From Cristatella mucedo (taxonomy: Eukaryota; Bryozoa; Phylactolaemata; Cristatellidae), in the NCBI GenBank assembly GCA_009760855.2, contig WPIO01000110.1:441501-505500 (forward strand): 64,000 nt of DNA. The letters are read 5' to 3'. The notes beneath the pieces were generated by a model that saw nothing but the letters and a program-made list of their open reading frames with translations, ran no database searches and was not told the origin of the DNA. This document shows positions 22,511 through 34,049 of the stretch, piece after piece; the first letter of the stretch is position 1; each line of letters starts with the position of its first letter. The position numbers were made by a program, and so were the translations under genes.

Positions 22511-23569
22511 TAAACCCTGGGCCAAACACATGCGTTTCTACCCTTGCCGCCATAGAGGGCAGCATGGTTGCGGAAGGGAGCAATTTTAAAAAGCCCACTC
22601 TGAGCAAAAAATCGCCAGGAGTATTTATTTGACCTAAAATGTGGAACGGGCTTTTGCTCGACGATCATGTCGAATTCATAAAGCACGATGCCATTTGCCT
22701 TCACACGATGCTATTCTCCTTCATAGCAAGCGCTTACCACAAGCAACCGTCTCCAGCGTTAGTAATCGTATCGCCCTTTTTCTTTGGTTTGAATGGAAAC
22801 TGCAGGAATGGATGCTCCTGCTATGCATATGCAAAGAGTGCAGACGTAGTATCTCGTCTAGTACGAGAGAGACGAGGGGTGTGGCTGTGCTTCAGTGTCG
22901 ATCTTGGCAAAGACTTTCAAGCGTTGGATAGTAATGACTGTGAGTAAAATTGATACTGAATTTTAGTATATTCACAGCTACAGCTCCTTGAACCTTCAAC
23001 GTATGAGGAGCCGAGTTTCTGGTAAGCTTCTCTTCCGATACTCGCTTCCGGCCAAGGTCAGCCTTTTTTAGTCCTAGTAAACTCGATTATGTTTCAGTAC
23101 ACTTTCTGTGCATGCCTGAACGTGATTTAAAGCTCAAAAACGAGTCAGCGTTTTAAGCCAAGCTGGGGCATACTAGCCTTAGCACCTTTGTACGAATGAT
23201 GCCGTGCCCCTCACAAACCATACAGTTAAAGTTTTTTGGCAGCCACTTGTTCGGCCCTATGATTCGAGATTAATTTTTCTCAATGGCGTTGTTAAAAACC
23301 GAAACCTAACCAGGCAGGTGCAGCCAGCTACACTGTTTCTGGTTACGATTAGTCTCAGAGAAACAACGTAATGCATACATTTGTTGTTAATCGGTTAGCC
23401 GTCAGGGGCATAGAAAGTCTTTTTGCTGTACAGACTGCTAATTCCCCCAGATCGAGAGGTGGCTATCCCCATTCATTGACATCAGGGATATTCTTTCTGT
23501 TTCGGATGTAATTGTCGAATACAATTTAGGCGTTCCAATGAATGCAAATGACGAAGATTTTATCCGTCC
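22511..23569. other. Spacer, partly shared with units A and C
   Basis: From 22511 to about 22950 this follows the unit spacer seen at 13100-13440 and 37530-37900, with cgcttaccacaagcaaccgt and gatgctcctgctatgcatatg words. Overlapping plus frames of 96 and 102 codons (22641-22947) have no conserved partner. I see nothing in 22950-23569. Confidence 0.4.
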
Positions 23570-23729
23570 CTACTTGCTGGAACTCGAACTCTTTCGCCTT
23601 TTCCCAGTTTTATTGCTGAGATTAGCAGTTTAATGGCAGCAAACTTCATCTGAATGAATCAATATGTAACCCAACGATTACCTATACAAAAATAGTGTCA
23701 AAAATGTGAAGACCTAAGCTCAAGAACTT

Positions 23730-24085
23730 GCTCGGGCCGGATGTGTTCTGTAGCAACTCCAAGCCATCTCAGTGTTACATTCAAAAGTTTCTCGTGTTTC
23801 TCAATTAGACTAAATCAGCTCGAAAGTCGAGTCTGCTTACTGACAGCAGTGTGTAACTGGAAGACATTGGCCTGCTTACGCAAAGGCGACTGATCAAGCT
23901 TTTATATTAAAATCGCTTTCAGAAAACCGCCATGGAAGCGCCCTATCTGAGGCTGTCCACCTCACTACAATCAGCCCTCTGGTTCTGTCTAGGCTGGACT
24001 CCAAAACTTCGGTTTGTTGCTGGGCTATCAACAACGTGCAGTCTGACTCTGCAGCTGGTAATGAACATGGCTTCAAATTGGATCC
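23730..24085. repeat. Direct repeat, left copy (X block plus L2 fragment)
   Basis: This matches 25205-25555 over about 350 bases, both ending at cttcaaattggatccac. The second half is an L2 reverse transcriptase remnant: frames include LVL(F)RL and a mangled form of the family SRLDYCNSLLAGLP and LQxVMNMAAR words. The two copies bracket the gag-like segment at 24400-25200. Confidence 0.6.
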
Positions 24086-24399
24086 ACTGGCTGCGTTTGA
24101 AATCTGAGTTCATGCGTCGGCGGCCACATATTGCTCTACCGCTGGCCTCGTCGGGCCGCGCAGCCTCGGAGCTCAATAGTGCACCCCACACCACCACCAC
24201 TTTGCAAGCCACAGCTGAGTCTCCTGGCTTTACCCTTACGTCACAGTTTTGATTTCGGCCGCCGCATTTCCGGGCATGGCCGCCACTTCTTCAGGTGCCG
24301 CTGCCACGTTTCCGACCTGCCGCATTTCCGACCTCCACCGCATCTCATATCGGCACCTCGTCTCCTACCTGCGCTCTGTCGCAGCCCACTTGCGTCGCC

Positions 24400-25200
24400 G
24401 ATGAGTCTCCAACCGGGGCCGCATCTCCAACTTGCTCCGAGTCACGACCCACCGGTTCGTGGCATACCAGCGTCACCTTCATGGCTTTCGCTACCTCGCA
24501 GGCCGTTGCCTCGTCCCACGCCAACGGCGCCTGGGAAACCGTCACAGCCTAGATCGCCGTCGCCACGTCCCACACGATGGCATCCTGGAAAACCGTTGTC
24601 ACCCGGCACACCGTCGGCGATTGCTGATACTGCTTTTGGTCCCTTCTGTCTCCGTGCTCTCTCCGACAACCTTTTGCTAACACAGTGCTCAGCTGTCGAA
24701 CTTTACCTACCGGGCTAGCCAGCGCTGTTACCAGAGCCTCACGAAGCAGACGGTAGTCGTCCTTGATTGTCTTCGGCATGTAAGAGTGCACACAGAAGGC
24801 GCTTCCTTCCAGGAAGAGAGGCAGCTACTGTGCCTGACTGTCAGATTGACACCGCACAGCTCGAGCCTCCACGCAGAGTCAAGCAGCCTAGTTGCGAAGT
24901 CATCTCCGACTTGAAATTTCTCAAGCAGTATTGCTGTAGGCCAACACAGCCGCCACCGGAAATAGCTTTTAGCTTGTTTTATCGTCGAAAACAGCACAGA
25001 ACGCTAGCCAAAGAGCAATACAACCAGTTTATTTCACCTACACACCGAGCAGGGCGAAGCACGACTCTCTTCACCCCTCTCTCACACCGGAGTGCCCTGA
25101 CTCCTTTGTCATAGCAATCACCGATAGCTATTCCCGACTGCCTAACACATCGATTGTCACAGCCCACTCGTACAATGATCAGAGGCAGTGTGATCAACTA
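24400..25200 (-). mobile_element. Ty3/gypsy gag-like remnant
   Basis: On the minus strand one frame (24728-24997) encodes EKFQVGDDFATRLLDSAW, and an adjacent frame (24549-24791) encodes MPKTIKDDYRLLREALV, preceded by a shifted LFLEGSAF word. Together, across a frameshift, they resemble the gag core of Ty3/gypsy elements, in which an F-x-G-D-D-F word precedes LPLFLxGxA and a D-Y-x-x-L-x-x-A-L word. No zinc knuckle, protease or polymerase was found and no LTRs were identified. The large plus-strand proline-rich frame (24131-24718) is antisense to it. A related remnant lies near 34580-35180. Confidence 0.45.
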
Positions 25201-25204
25201 AATA

Positions 25205-25555
25205 AAACCGCAGGATGTGTTCTGTAGCAACTCCAGACCATCTGGTCGTTACGTTCAAAAGTAATGTTTCTCAACCAGACCTAATTAGCTCGAAAATCGA
25301 GACTGCTTACTTAAAGCAATGCAAAACACTGGCCTGCTTAAGCAAAGACGACTGATTAGGCTTTAAAATCAAAATAACCTTCAGAGATTTTCCATGACTG
25401 AGCCCGGTCTGAGACTAAAGACTGTTCTCCACACTACAACCGGCCCTTTGGTTCTGTTTAGGCTATAACCCAAAACTTCGATTTATTGCTGGGCTACCAA
25501 AAGAGTGCAGTCTGACTCCGCAGCTGGTGAAGGATATGGCTTCAAATTGGATCCA
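25205..25555. repeat. Direct repeat, right copy (X block plus L2 fragment)
   Basis: Second copy of 23730-24085, directly oriented and about 1475 bases away. It is clearly diverged from the left copy, so the duplication is not recent. Confidence 0.6.
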
Positions 25556-25679
25556 CAATTCCAAGAGGTTCAGCCACGCGCCTGCTATGTTGTAGTAGCT
25601 GCGATGACTGATGGTTGATCAACAGGTATACTGTAAAATTCTTACTAAGCCTCCTAATTTTCAAAATATTCTTGCTCTT

Positions 25680-26340
25680 TCATAGCTAGCTAGCTGAGCT
25701 ACTGCACCAGCTTTACACTTCAAGCGCCCTCGGGTTTTCTATGGACGGTAAATTAGCAGTTCCATTCTTTATTTTAGAGACGACAGGCGGCAGAAAATGT
25801 TGCTATGAAGGTGATATACTATTGAAATCAATTCATAAATTGTAAAGCCGCAGCTCTATCGTTTCTGCTGCCGACTCAGGCAAATAATGCTTAACCAGAT
25901 TTAGTCGCTGCCTCTGTACTACTCATTTCCTCAACTGCCCTTCGGATTTAAATATTCCTGGCACATTTCTTTGTTGAGCGAGGTGAAATCCTCCAGTGAT
26001 TATCGTATGCCCATGGTTAAATATTGAGTGGGCTAGAGAAAACTGACCATACGGTAAAACATTGTGGCCTTATAGAGCTGCAGAAGCATTTCGGTTACAG
26101 TATTTTATCAACTACATAACCCAGCTGTCAGAGGCAAGCGCCCTTGAAACCCGTCTGGATTTCAGTAGATCAGCACTCGCAGGTGCGACAGGACGCTTAA
26201 AGTTAATACAGCAAGTCCTCAGCTACCATATCCGTCTTCAGCAACCGGCTCATGATGCTACTTCTCACCAATGCCCTGCATTGGCTATGGCTCATCGGAT
26301 TGACTGAAGGGTTCTGTCCATCACTCTAGAGGCCACATTT
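25680..26340 (+). mobile_element. Decayed L2-like reverse transcriptase 3' part
   Basis: About 25690-25780 aligns with 32370-32470 of the better retrotransposon: agctgagctactgcaccag against agctgaactgctgcatcag, then cgccctcgggttttct against cgccctcaggtactgt, and attagcagttccattct against attagctgtcccattcc. Downstream, 26070-26330 blends into unit spacer shared with 13750-13930 and 38230-38990. No frame is intact. Confidence 0.5.
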
Positions 26341-26387
26341 TCTATAAATGAAATCCGCCTATTGTATCTCTTCCCAACCAGACTATT

Positions 26388-26393
26388 TCTCTC

Positions 26394-26428
<35 letters not shown>

Positions 26429-26441
26429 GCTGTCTCTCTTT

Positions 26442-26478
<37 letters not shown>

Positions 26479-26479
26479 A
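26388..26479 (+). repeat. Compound CT/CA microsatellite
   Basis: An interrupted CT run (26388-26440) is followed by a pure AC run (26443-26475). It lies inside the fossil L2 fragment of unit B and is absent from the equivalent sites in A and C. Confidence 0.95.
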
Positions 26480-26989
26480 TCTACTGCTAACCTGTTCCTA
26501 GAGGCAACCCCAAACGATTGGAGACCCGACACCAGTCTGCACGCTCACTAAAGCTGAAGCTCACTCGCTGCTTTTATAAGATCCAACTACTCAAGTAAAT
26601 TTGACGCAAAGCTGAAAAAGGATTCCACTGCATTTTCCAAATTCGCCTTAATTTAAGTTTGTGTGCTTACGCCTGCTGACGCTCTCCTTGTCTTCACTAG
26701 CAAATCGTCGTTCCCGCATAAAAAACGGAAAGCACGTTGACTCAGATTTTTCTCATTTTCGACGATATACAAATGTCTGCCAACTATTATTACTGAAACT
26801 TTTATTATTATCAGGAATAAATCTATTATAACCCAATCCCATAAATTTTATAAATCACAATATTTTTTCAATGCAAAAATAGCAATTCACCTAGGCTCAA
26901 AATCGAGGCTTGTTGTCTTTAAAAATGCCCAGATGTACGATCAGAGACTAAGCAAAGTAAATTAACTCATTCACAGGATAGGGACAGGT
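26480..26989. mobile_element. Fossil L2-like 3' end, unit B copy
   Basis: This is the unit B counterpart of 13900-14420 and 38970-39260, interrupted by the microsatellite. No open frame remains. The remainder to 26989 is AT-rich spacer with a gctcaaaatcgaggcttg word, shared with the other units. Confidence 0.4.
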
Positions 26990-27835
26990 TAATCATCTTC
27001 AATATACGATTGGAAAAACTTCAAGCCTGCGTGCACGAGTATTGTAGAAGGTAACAAAATGGAAGAATGATCTCCGTTTCATCGATAGGCCGGCAGTTGA
27101 GGCCATCACAAAGTTATCGTAACGTGTAGTCGGGCGATCAGTGAGAAAGGAGGGCAGCTGAGAGAGGAGATGGGTGCGGTGCAACATTTCCTCTCCTAGT
27201 CTGACCCAGCGGAGCACGCCTGTCGGCTTTCGGCCAGATAGGTCACTCTTGCTATTGGCAGTAATGGTGCCCATTATTAGTGACCGGCTCAAGTACCGCT
27301 CGGCCGAAGCAGGAGGTTACAAAATCCAAAAACTTAAAACGTTGGCCCTAAAGTTCACACAGCTGGTCAGCACGGCTTCACCATCGGTGACCAGGGACGG
27401 GGAGGACGAACGATACAGCAACAATGGAGCTCCAAATCGCACGAAAGCTCTGCCAAAACGTCGCCGCATCGAACGCTCGAGCGGTGGCTTTAGGGCTGCA
27501 AATACGCTAGTCGGCGGCCACATTAGACAGTCTCCCCCGTCAGAAGATTGGCTCCAAATCGGGGCAGTGTGAAAGCATTGCAACTTGATGAAGCCGTCGG
27601 TATTTGAAAAGTGCCGGGAGCCTCAAATCAAATGATAGCGCCATCGCGCACAGCGCCTTGCACAGTGACAAAAAGAAAGAGCTTGCCACTCCACTCGGTG
27701 CGAAAAGCGACTCTTACCCTCGCGTGCTTTTTCCGGATTGGTAAAACACCAGAACGAGGCAGGCTGCAGTCTACACTTGCGGACCGGAGCACTAGCTAGA
27801 CCGGATCTGGCCTAAAGACCTTAGTTTGCCGACTT
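26990..27835 (-). other. GC-rich 5' block with donor-like site, unit B
   Basis: This is the counterpart of 14749-15645. The minus strand carries AAAAAGCACGCGAGG followed by GTAAGAGTCGC (GT at 27717-27716), in the same place relative to the flanking CTTTCTTTTT word as in the other copies. The cysteine-rich frame at 21960 lies 5.2 kb downstream on the same strand, with X blocks, gag and L2 pieces in between. Frames of 60-130 codons exist on both strands without conservation between copies. Confidence 0.45.
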
Positions 27836-27959
27836 CTGTCATAGAGGGTCAGAAAAAGAAACAATTCGTTTTCAGAAACATATGCTCCAGTTTGGACTAA
27901 TGCCGAAAATCTGCCCCCGCACATAAGGCTCCAGGTTGTCACAGGGGTGGGAGGAGTTG

Positions 27960-28870
27960 TCGGCGTAGCGGCCCCCTAGTTATTTAATGACGGATTTTTG
28001 TGGGCGAGTCATCGCCGACACGCGGTTTCGCCACCAGCCGACGTTCCGTCCGCCCAACGGGAACGCTCCTTGCCGGCACGTGACGCCGCCCAACGGGAAC
28101 GCTCCTTGCCGGCACGTGACGCGTTCCTTGCCGCGAAATTCACTTTCTGCCAGTGCGTCGGCCTGCCTGCACGCGCGCCAGCCACGCTCTTCTTTCCCTC
28201 AACACCGCGCGCTCCGGAGCAGCACGCGTGACGGCAGCCATATCTTACGATAATCAGCTATATCTTACGTAGTTGTACGTAGTATCTTACGTTGTCGTGG
28301 ACAACGCCACGACAACGCTCGTTGTCGCTCCGCTCTTCGTCGCGCCGCCATCGCGCGCCCGCCCACGAGAGCCCCTGCATCGTAGCCTAATTGAGTTGTC
28401 GCGGTTTTCTTCCCCTTCGCCGTAGAAATTCTTTGCCTTACGAGTATTCCTACTAACGAGTTTTGCAGGCACGAGCCGCTGTCTCTCGGTCTCTTTTTTT
28501 TTCTTCGAGTTGAGAGCCAACAGTTATTGTGCTTGACTTCGCTTCGGGCGCTCCGAAGCAGGATTTAAGAACTGCGACTTTGCTTTGTGCACGGCTAGCG
28601 GCGGCAGCCCTTAGCCGCGACGGTTTTGCGAGGCTAAGTGTTAACGAGTGCAAATGGGTGCTCCGGCAGGTCAAGTGAGAGGGTGGAGAGAGGAACAGCT
28701 TGTTGTTTCTAAGGCTCGCAAGGGAAGGGCAGCGGATGACGTTCCGACGACCGGGGCGTGACATCAAGCGGGGGGGGGGAAGCCTGGTGGTTCCCTACTC
28801 GACCGACTCGAGCGAGCCTTCGTGGTTGAGATCGAATACGGCAGGAACTGCTGCAGTAAGTACTTTACTT
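27960..28870 (+). promoter_or_regulatory. CpG-rich promoter-like island
   Basis: A CpG-dense stretch that stands out from the window and is found only here. It contains two tandem copies of a 36-base unit (28051-28084 and 28087-28120), each with the E-box cacgtg, a short hairpin (28290-28317), a G9 run near 28772, and at its edge a donor-like gca|gtaagtac at 28856-28863. No TATA box or long conserved frame was found. It may be the promoter and first exon of a plus-strand gene whose later exons I cannot see, or part of an inserted element, since neither flank block matches it in the other units. Confidence 0.4.
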
Positions 28871-29107
28871 AGACAGTGTCGTGTTCTTAGAGATCATCTA
28901 GTAACTAAAGACAGTGGACGCGTCCGCAAAAAGGCCCTGGGCACGCAAATCCCTGGGGACGGGCCTCTGGTCGTACGTGCTAGTTGTCTATACGCCCCAT
29001 TGTAGGGCGTTTGTAAAAAGAATATTCGTTATTTATAATTACATTTTGTCATTTAAAAACGTCACATATTATCCGCTGTGTTTTTTGAGGGTCGGGAACG
29101 GATTAGT

Positions 29108-29262
29108 GCCGAACTGGATTGGTCGAGCGGTTAACGTGCTCACCCCGACCAAAGTCCGGCTGAGGTCATGAGCTCGAGCACTGAGGCATACATGATGCTC
29201 CTGCATAGAGATTAAGTTCTCTTGGGGCGCTATAAAAATAAATTGTATTTATTTATTTATTA
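29108..29262 (+). repeat. SINE family A
   Basis: It matches 14591-14742: gccgaactggattggtcgag head, B-box region gagctcgagcac, then tgcatagagattaagttctc and ttggggcgctataaaaata, ending in an ATTT tail. No clear target duplication was found. Confidence 0.8.
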
Positions 29263-29330
29263 ATGGCATTTCAATTCATCTTCATGGAGAACACTTATGT
29301 GACATAAAACTACTTTGAGCTCTGAGCTCC

Positions 29331-29540
29331 GTCATGGGACGAGTTGAACTCGTAATTTAAGGTAGTGCTGCACTGCTGGTTGCACTGCAAGAGGCGCTCC
29401 GTCATGGGACGAGTTGAACTCGTAATTTAAGGTAGTGCTGCACTGCTGGTTGCACTGCAAGAGGCGCTCCGTCATGGGACGAGTTAAACTCGTAATTTAA
29501 GGTAGTGCTGCACTGCTGGTTGCACTGCAAGAGGCGCTCC
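29331..29540 (+). repeat. 70-bp tandem repeat, three near-identical units
   Basis: Units at 29331-29400, 29401-29470 and 29471-29540 differ at one base (gagttgaact against gagttaaact). Each contains the small palindrome cgagttgaactcg. A degenerate start of a fourth unit follows (gtcaggtgac). The near identity means recent expansion or homogenisation. Confidence 0.97.
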
Positions 29541-29646
29541 GTCAGGTGACGGTTGATGCATGTTGTGTTGTAAACAAGTTCACTCTCTGGTTCCGGTTTA
29601 TGCACCGTTCACCTTAATCAAGGAGTGTGCTCTGCCTATATGTGTG

Positions 29647-29997
29647 TGTTGTGACGTGAAAAGTAATTTTACTTTACGGTCACATTACTGAAGTCCTATC
29701 TCGGCACAGTAACACCATTACTGTGTGGGCTAAGCCCAGGATCACCAGAGTTAGAAAAAAGTAAAGCTTTCACGATAATGTTGAGAGCCTAGAACCTTTG
29801 TAAAGCCAGACATGCTCCCGTACTGAATTCTAGAACGAAAGGTGTGATAGGTGAATACCTAATCTCCCCAGTCTTGGCTCTGGTCAAAACCTCGGGTATA
29901 TAGATCTGTCAATAAAGACACGAGTTTTCGATCTTACAGATAGTATTGTAGCAGTTACATACTGATCTGTGATTTAGGCCAAACTAACTTTGTTACA
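29647..29997 (+). mobile_element. Possible solo LTR
   Basis: The segment starts tgttgtgacg and ends tttgttaca, contains a TATA-like ggtatatag at about 29895 and, about 20 bases later, an AATAAA signal (29911-29916). This compact promoter and polyadenylation layout is typical of retrotransposon LTRs. The flanking five bases do not match, and no second LTR or internal region is visible, so the ends are uncertain. Confidence 0.35.
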
Positions 29998-30339
29998 ATG
30001 CTAGCTATGAACTTCGGGGTCTTTGCATTGTTTGCAGCAGTATTTACTCTGAAATGTAACGGCTGCTACTGAAGCCAGCAAGAGGGTGGACAACTTGACT
30101 ACAGCTTCGAGTAATGAGCTGAACTACCCTGCTCCGCAGACATGCAACCGTGTCCCAAATGTGCATGAGTAAATCGCTTTGGCAAAAGAAGTGATCCTGT
30201 TTATGAAAGAACCGATGTGTGAAATAACAGCTTCCTCATCACTAGTGCGGTAATTCCCTAATAAGCAGCATGTTCTGATGTTAAAAAGCCAGCCAGTAGT
30301 GGTCCCAATTTTTTGCTGTGAAGAGTCAGAAGTCACGAA

Positions 30340-31639
30340 CCTTATTAGGAACGTTAAGAAGGACGGCTGCCGTAGCCGCTAGGGAAGGGCTGGTCAGTAC
30401 AGCTCATTCTGTCATTGACATCACAGAAGGATATTGAGGAAAACCTTTGCTAGATTGAATGCAATTGTAGTCCAAACATAAGCAGAGGTAGAAGCCTTAC
30501 GGAACAGCTTTAAGTACTACACGAGTAAAACGGCCGCGAAAGCAAAAATTAAGTAATGGTTAACGGCGAGCAGTGAATAGCAAACGAAACAATGTTGACT
30601 TATAGTATACATCACACCAGCACCACCAATACCTGAGAAGATATCTATCCTAACGTCTTTCCACATATAATCTAATCCAACCCAATCTAGTGACCAGAAT
30701 GGTTTGCAAGCATTAGTAGTAGTAAAATGCATCATGTCATCACGCATATGTCCAGGTAGAATCACAAGGAGACACTTAATTCTGTGAGAATAAGTTACGT
30801 TTTTTGCTTATTTGTAAGTGTCATCAAGTCAAGGTATGTCGAGACCTCATTCGGGAGTTAATTCCGCGTTTTGGGAACGTGCAAACTAAATGCATTGCCA
30901 CCCAAGAATCTGAGGTTGCTTCAAAGTACTGGTACGCGATTTAAGTAAGAAAAACAAGTAGTTCGAGTTCTAGGTTAGTGGGTTTGGTTCTGATAGGTAG
31001 GCTAAAGCCACAGAATGCGGAACAACAACATGAGTGACAGAAACGTGAAGCTGATCCACTGCTTGATTAGTAGCCAGTGCAGATTGGTACATGGTGGTGG
31101 GATGTGGCAGCAAAGACTTTAATGACAGACAAGCCTAGCTGCAAAGTTTAGCACCAGTGGCAAGCGTCTGTTTCCACAGGCAGATAGAGCAGCAGGAAGT
31201 TCTCTGCAGAAATCGACACATGGTTTTATGAATACTTGGACTTATTTAGATGAAAAATCCCTGTCTGCATAGTTTCGAATTATTTTAGAAATGTTAAGTA
31301 GCTGAAACTGGGCAGATTCTATAATGGAAATAACAACGTTATCTAGTCATCTTTTACTTTGCAAAAGGACACCCAGATTTAATGCACGTGCAGCAGAAAA
31401 TTTCCTGAAAGAACCGATATGGTTTTTTAAAGCTGTCTACTTCATGAGTCACACTTTTTGAAAAACTATTAACTTGGTTGTATCACAATTAAATTAAAAA
31501 AAGGTTTGTTGCCATCCAAATGCAGATGTCCGCAATCCGAATGGCTTTGGGGTGAGGGTGAGTATACATTTCAAAAAAGTGGCCAAAGAGTCGTTTAGTA
31601 ATCTAAAGTTAAGTGGTTCCTCGGAATGATCTTCACCAG
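30340..31639. repeat. S block end and R segment, unit C
   Basis: About 30360-30720 matches 10560-10910 of unit A (aaacggccgcgaaagcaaaa, gatatctatcctaacgtctt, atataatctaatccaaccca). About 31320-31550 matches 11590-11830. Most of the S block is missing from unit C. No open frame of note is present. Confidence 0.55.
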
Positions 31640-32803
31640 CCAACATTAATACTGTGGAGTCTCCCACTCAGATACGATTCAAGCCTATTATCATAGTGCT
31701 AATGATGCTCAGGTCAGAGTGATTAAGGCCCATGGAATAGGATATCACTTCTATGCTGACGATACTCAGTTGCATTTGTCATTTAAACCGTCGGAATCTG
31801 CTGCAGCAACTGAAAAATTGAATGCTTGCCTTGCCGATATTCGATCCTGGATGTCGGAAAACTTCCTGAAATTAAATGACGATAAAACCGAACTGCTTCT
31901 CATACGACACCCTAAGCGTGTGGCTGGATTAAAAGGCTTTGCTGTTCTAATAGGTGATGCTATTGTGCGACCTTCACCACGTGCTCGTGATCAAGGTGTC
32001 GTGTTCGACAGTTGCCTCAATTTCAAAAGCTTCATTCAGAAGACTGCCGCTACAGCTAGCCATCACATCCGATCTCTATCCAAGATTAGAAGCTGTCTCC
32101 CACAGTGGCTTGTAAAAAAATTAACTAGCTCTTTAGTTCTGTCTCGGCTTGATTATTGTAATTCCCTTTTGGCTAGGCTACCAAAGAAAGCTATCATGCC
32201 ACTACAGCGGATTATGAATATGGCTGCAAGGTTGGTCTTCAAGACCCAGCGGTTTGAGCACGTGTCACCTTTGCTGAAAGAGCTAGGATGGTTGCCGGTT
32301 GAGCAAAGGATACAGAGCAAAGTTCTTACGCTGACCCACAAGGCCCGCTATGGCTTGGCTCCTTCGTACCTAGCTGAACTGCTGCATCAGTTTCAGCCTG
32401 TTCGCGCCCTCAGGTACTGTGTGGACAATAAATTAGCTGTCCCATTCCTCCGCTTAAAGACAGTTGGCGACAGAAGCTTTAGCTCTGCAGGTCCTAGACT
32501 GTGGAACTCGCTTCCACAATTCTTACGCAACGACATCTACTCTCCAACTGCCGACTATGGCACATCTTTTTCAGTGGTCATGAACTGCTACTTCTATGCT
32601 ACTCACTACCTCAACTGGTCTTCTGACTCTGCTATGCTTCCCACTTTCTCTTTGTTGCGTGAGACGAAGTCTGTTGGCTACCGAATGCGTACCGAAAGCC
32701 GCTTAGGCTGTGAGTGCGCTATACAAAACTCTCCTGCGTAACACCCACATGGTCTTTATGACTTTGTGGAGTTACTGACGGAGATACATACATACATACA
32801 TGA
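31640..32803 (+). mobile_element. L2/CR1-clade non-LTR retrotransposon, 5'-truncated
   Basis: A frame of 340 codons (31719-32741, opening with GTG, so not a true start) encodes the end of the reverse transcriptase palm with the catalytic YADD (residues 12-15), the SRLDYCNSLLARLP motif, LGWLPVEQRI and the C-terminal SFSSAGPRLWNSLPQFLRND, ending TAA-like near 32742. Upstream a degraded CGVSHSD replaces the expected YGVPQGS at about 31652. The 3' end is a short ATAC repeat (32785-32803). 5' truncation is usual for the class. Because the frame is open, it is among the youngest elements here. Its sibling is at 58800-59970. Confidence 0.85.
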
Positions 32804-33465
32804 GGGGTATTCGAGAAGGACCTGGCTAACAATAAAATGAAACGCCAAAAGATAGAGCAAACAAAGCAGATGGACTTTACCTAAGTCTTTTTTCTTTAGA
32901 AGGTCAATACAGAAGAGACTAGGGAACTACAATTAGTTACCTTGCTTGCCGTTCAGCCAGACGAAGCTTAATCGTGATCGACCCCTTGGTTCTTTATACC
33001 ACTGCATATATTTAAGGTTTGCATGACATTCCATATTAAAAACAGATCTGCTGCTAAAACAGTACTAACGTTAAATGCTCTTTAAGGCACGTAGTCGACG
33101 GCGGCACGCAGCCACAAAAGCAGGGGCTGCAGGGGCTATACATTTTAATACACACTAATAGCTGAATATCACTCGATCACTCTCTCGCCAACCCGTCCTA
33201 GTTTAAATTCACCTAGCCTCTCCCCAAGACCGCAACTAACTTCTCACCCAACCATTACCACCATATATGTCAAGGGCCCGTAAATGCAGCATGAACTGGC
33301 CGCTGGATGAACGCCAGAGCCATCAACGTTACTGGGTCATAAACTGGCCTCAGCGCAAATAGCAGGAGACGATCGCTTAGTAGCCGCCCCATCAGAATCC
33401 ATTCATTTCGCTTCCGATCGTCTTGGCAGAGATGCAAGGAAATGGCACGAGTAATTCAGAGTGTG
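32804..33465. other. Unassigned spacer
   Basis: No gene or repeat was recognised. The base composition is near the window average. Confidence 0.3.
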
Positions 33466-33648
33466 CTACTTGTAAAGCATTAGCGAAATCGTTACAGACC
33501 TCCACCAATTGATGAGCTTAAAATCAACAGAGCTTCCTACGTCAGACAGACGGAACAATGCTGTCAGTCGTAGGTCTGATTTTGTGGGAGCGGCGTGTGG
33601 ATTCATCTCCACGTCACCATGCTGTCTCAGGCTAAAAATAAATAACAC
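33466..33648 (-). mobile_element. 2A-like relic of a retrotransposon N-terminus
   Basis: A 60-codon minus frame contains LRQHGDVEMNPHAAPT. Many L2/CR1-clade elements carry the 2A-type signature GDVExNPGP near the protein start. Here NPGP has become NPHA, which would abolish 2A skipping. No endonuclease follows on the minus strand, so this is an isolated relic or a chance match. Confidence 0.35.
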
Positions 33649-33699
33649 TTGAAATATTTTTCCATGTGAAGGCTTTCACACCATAGCAATTGGCCGGAT

Positions 33700-33990
33700 A
33701 AAACTTATTGGGGACTTTCCTGTCAATCCGTTGGTAGCTTCGGCCAGGTTCCAGAACACATTCAAAGACCCAAAAGTAATACTACTGATCCGGTCAGGCT
33801 CCGAAAGATAGGGGTTCGCTTAAATACTTATACTTTTAAAAATGCATCGGTTTTAGGAAGTCAAGCGACAGCCTGCCAAGTGGCCTTCACCCGAAGAGAA
33901 ATACACTTTCACGACGCCACCGCCTGTAGCTGCATATACACAGACTCAGAGATGCCGTGATAGTGCCCATACATTTGCGGATGCATTCTC
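33700..33990. repeat. Block shared by units B and C
   Basis: Counterpart of 20270-20640. Both continue with a short stretch before unrelated sequence. Confidence 0.55.
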
Positions 33991-34049
33991 ACACAGGCAA
34001 AACTTGTGAAATGTTACTTAAACGCTGATGAGGAGGCAGATAATTAGAT

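Noticed and set aside
24131-24718. 195-codon proline-rich plus-strand frame
   Set aside because: It lies antisense to the gag-like frames and its composition follows from GC-rich, repeated DNA; its only homologue, on the minus strand at 34568-34891, is likewise in an element remnant.
25205-25555. The 350-bp direct repeats as LTRs of a gypsy element
   Set aside because: They contain X block and L2 sequence, do not begin TG or end CA in either orientation, and have no adjacent primer-binding site or polypurine tract that I can identify.
29331-29540. CRISPR-like array
   Set aside because: The 70-base units are contiguous with no variable spacers, and the genome is eukaryotic.
31719-32741. The 340-codon frame as a complete host gene
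   Set aside because: It starts inside the reverse transcriptase palm with no true ATG, and it has the motifs and 3' end of a 5'-truncated retrotransposon.
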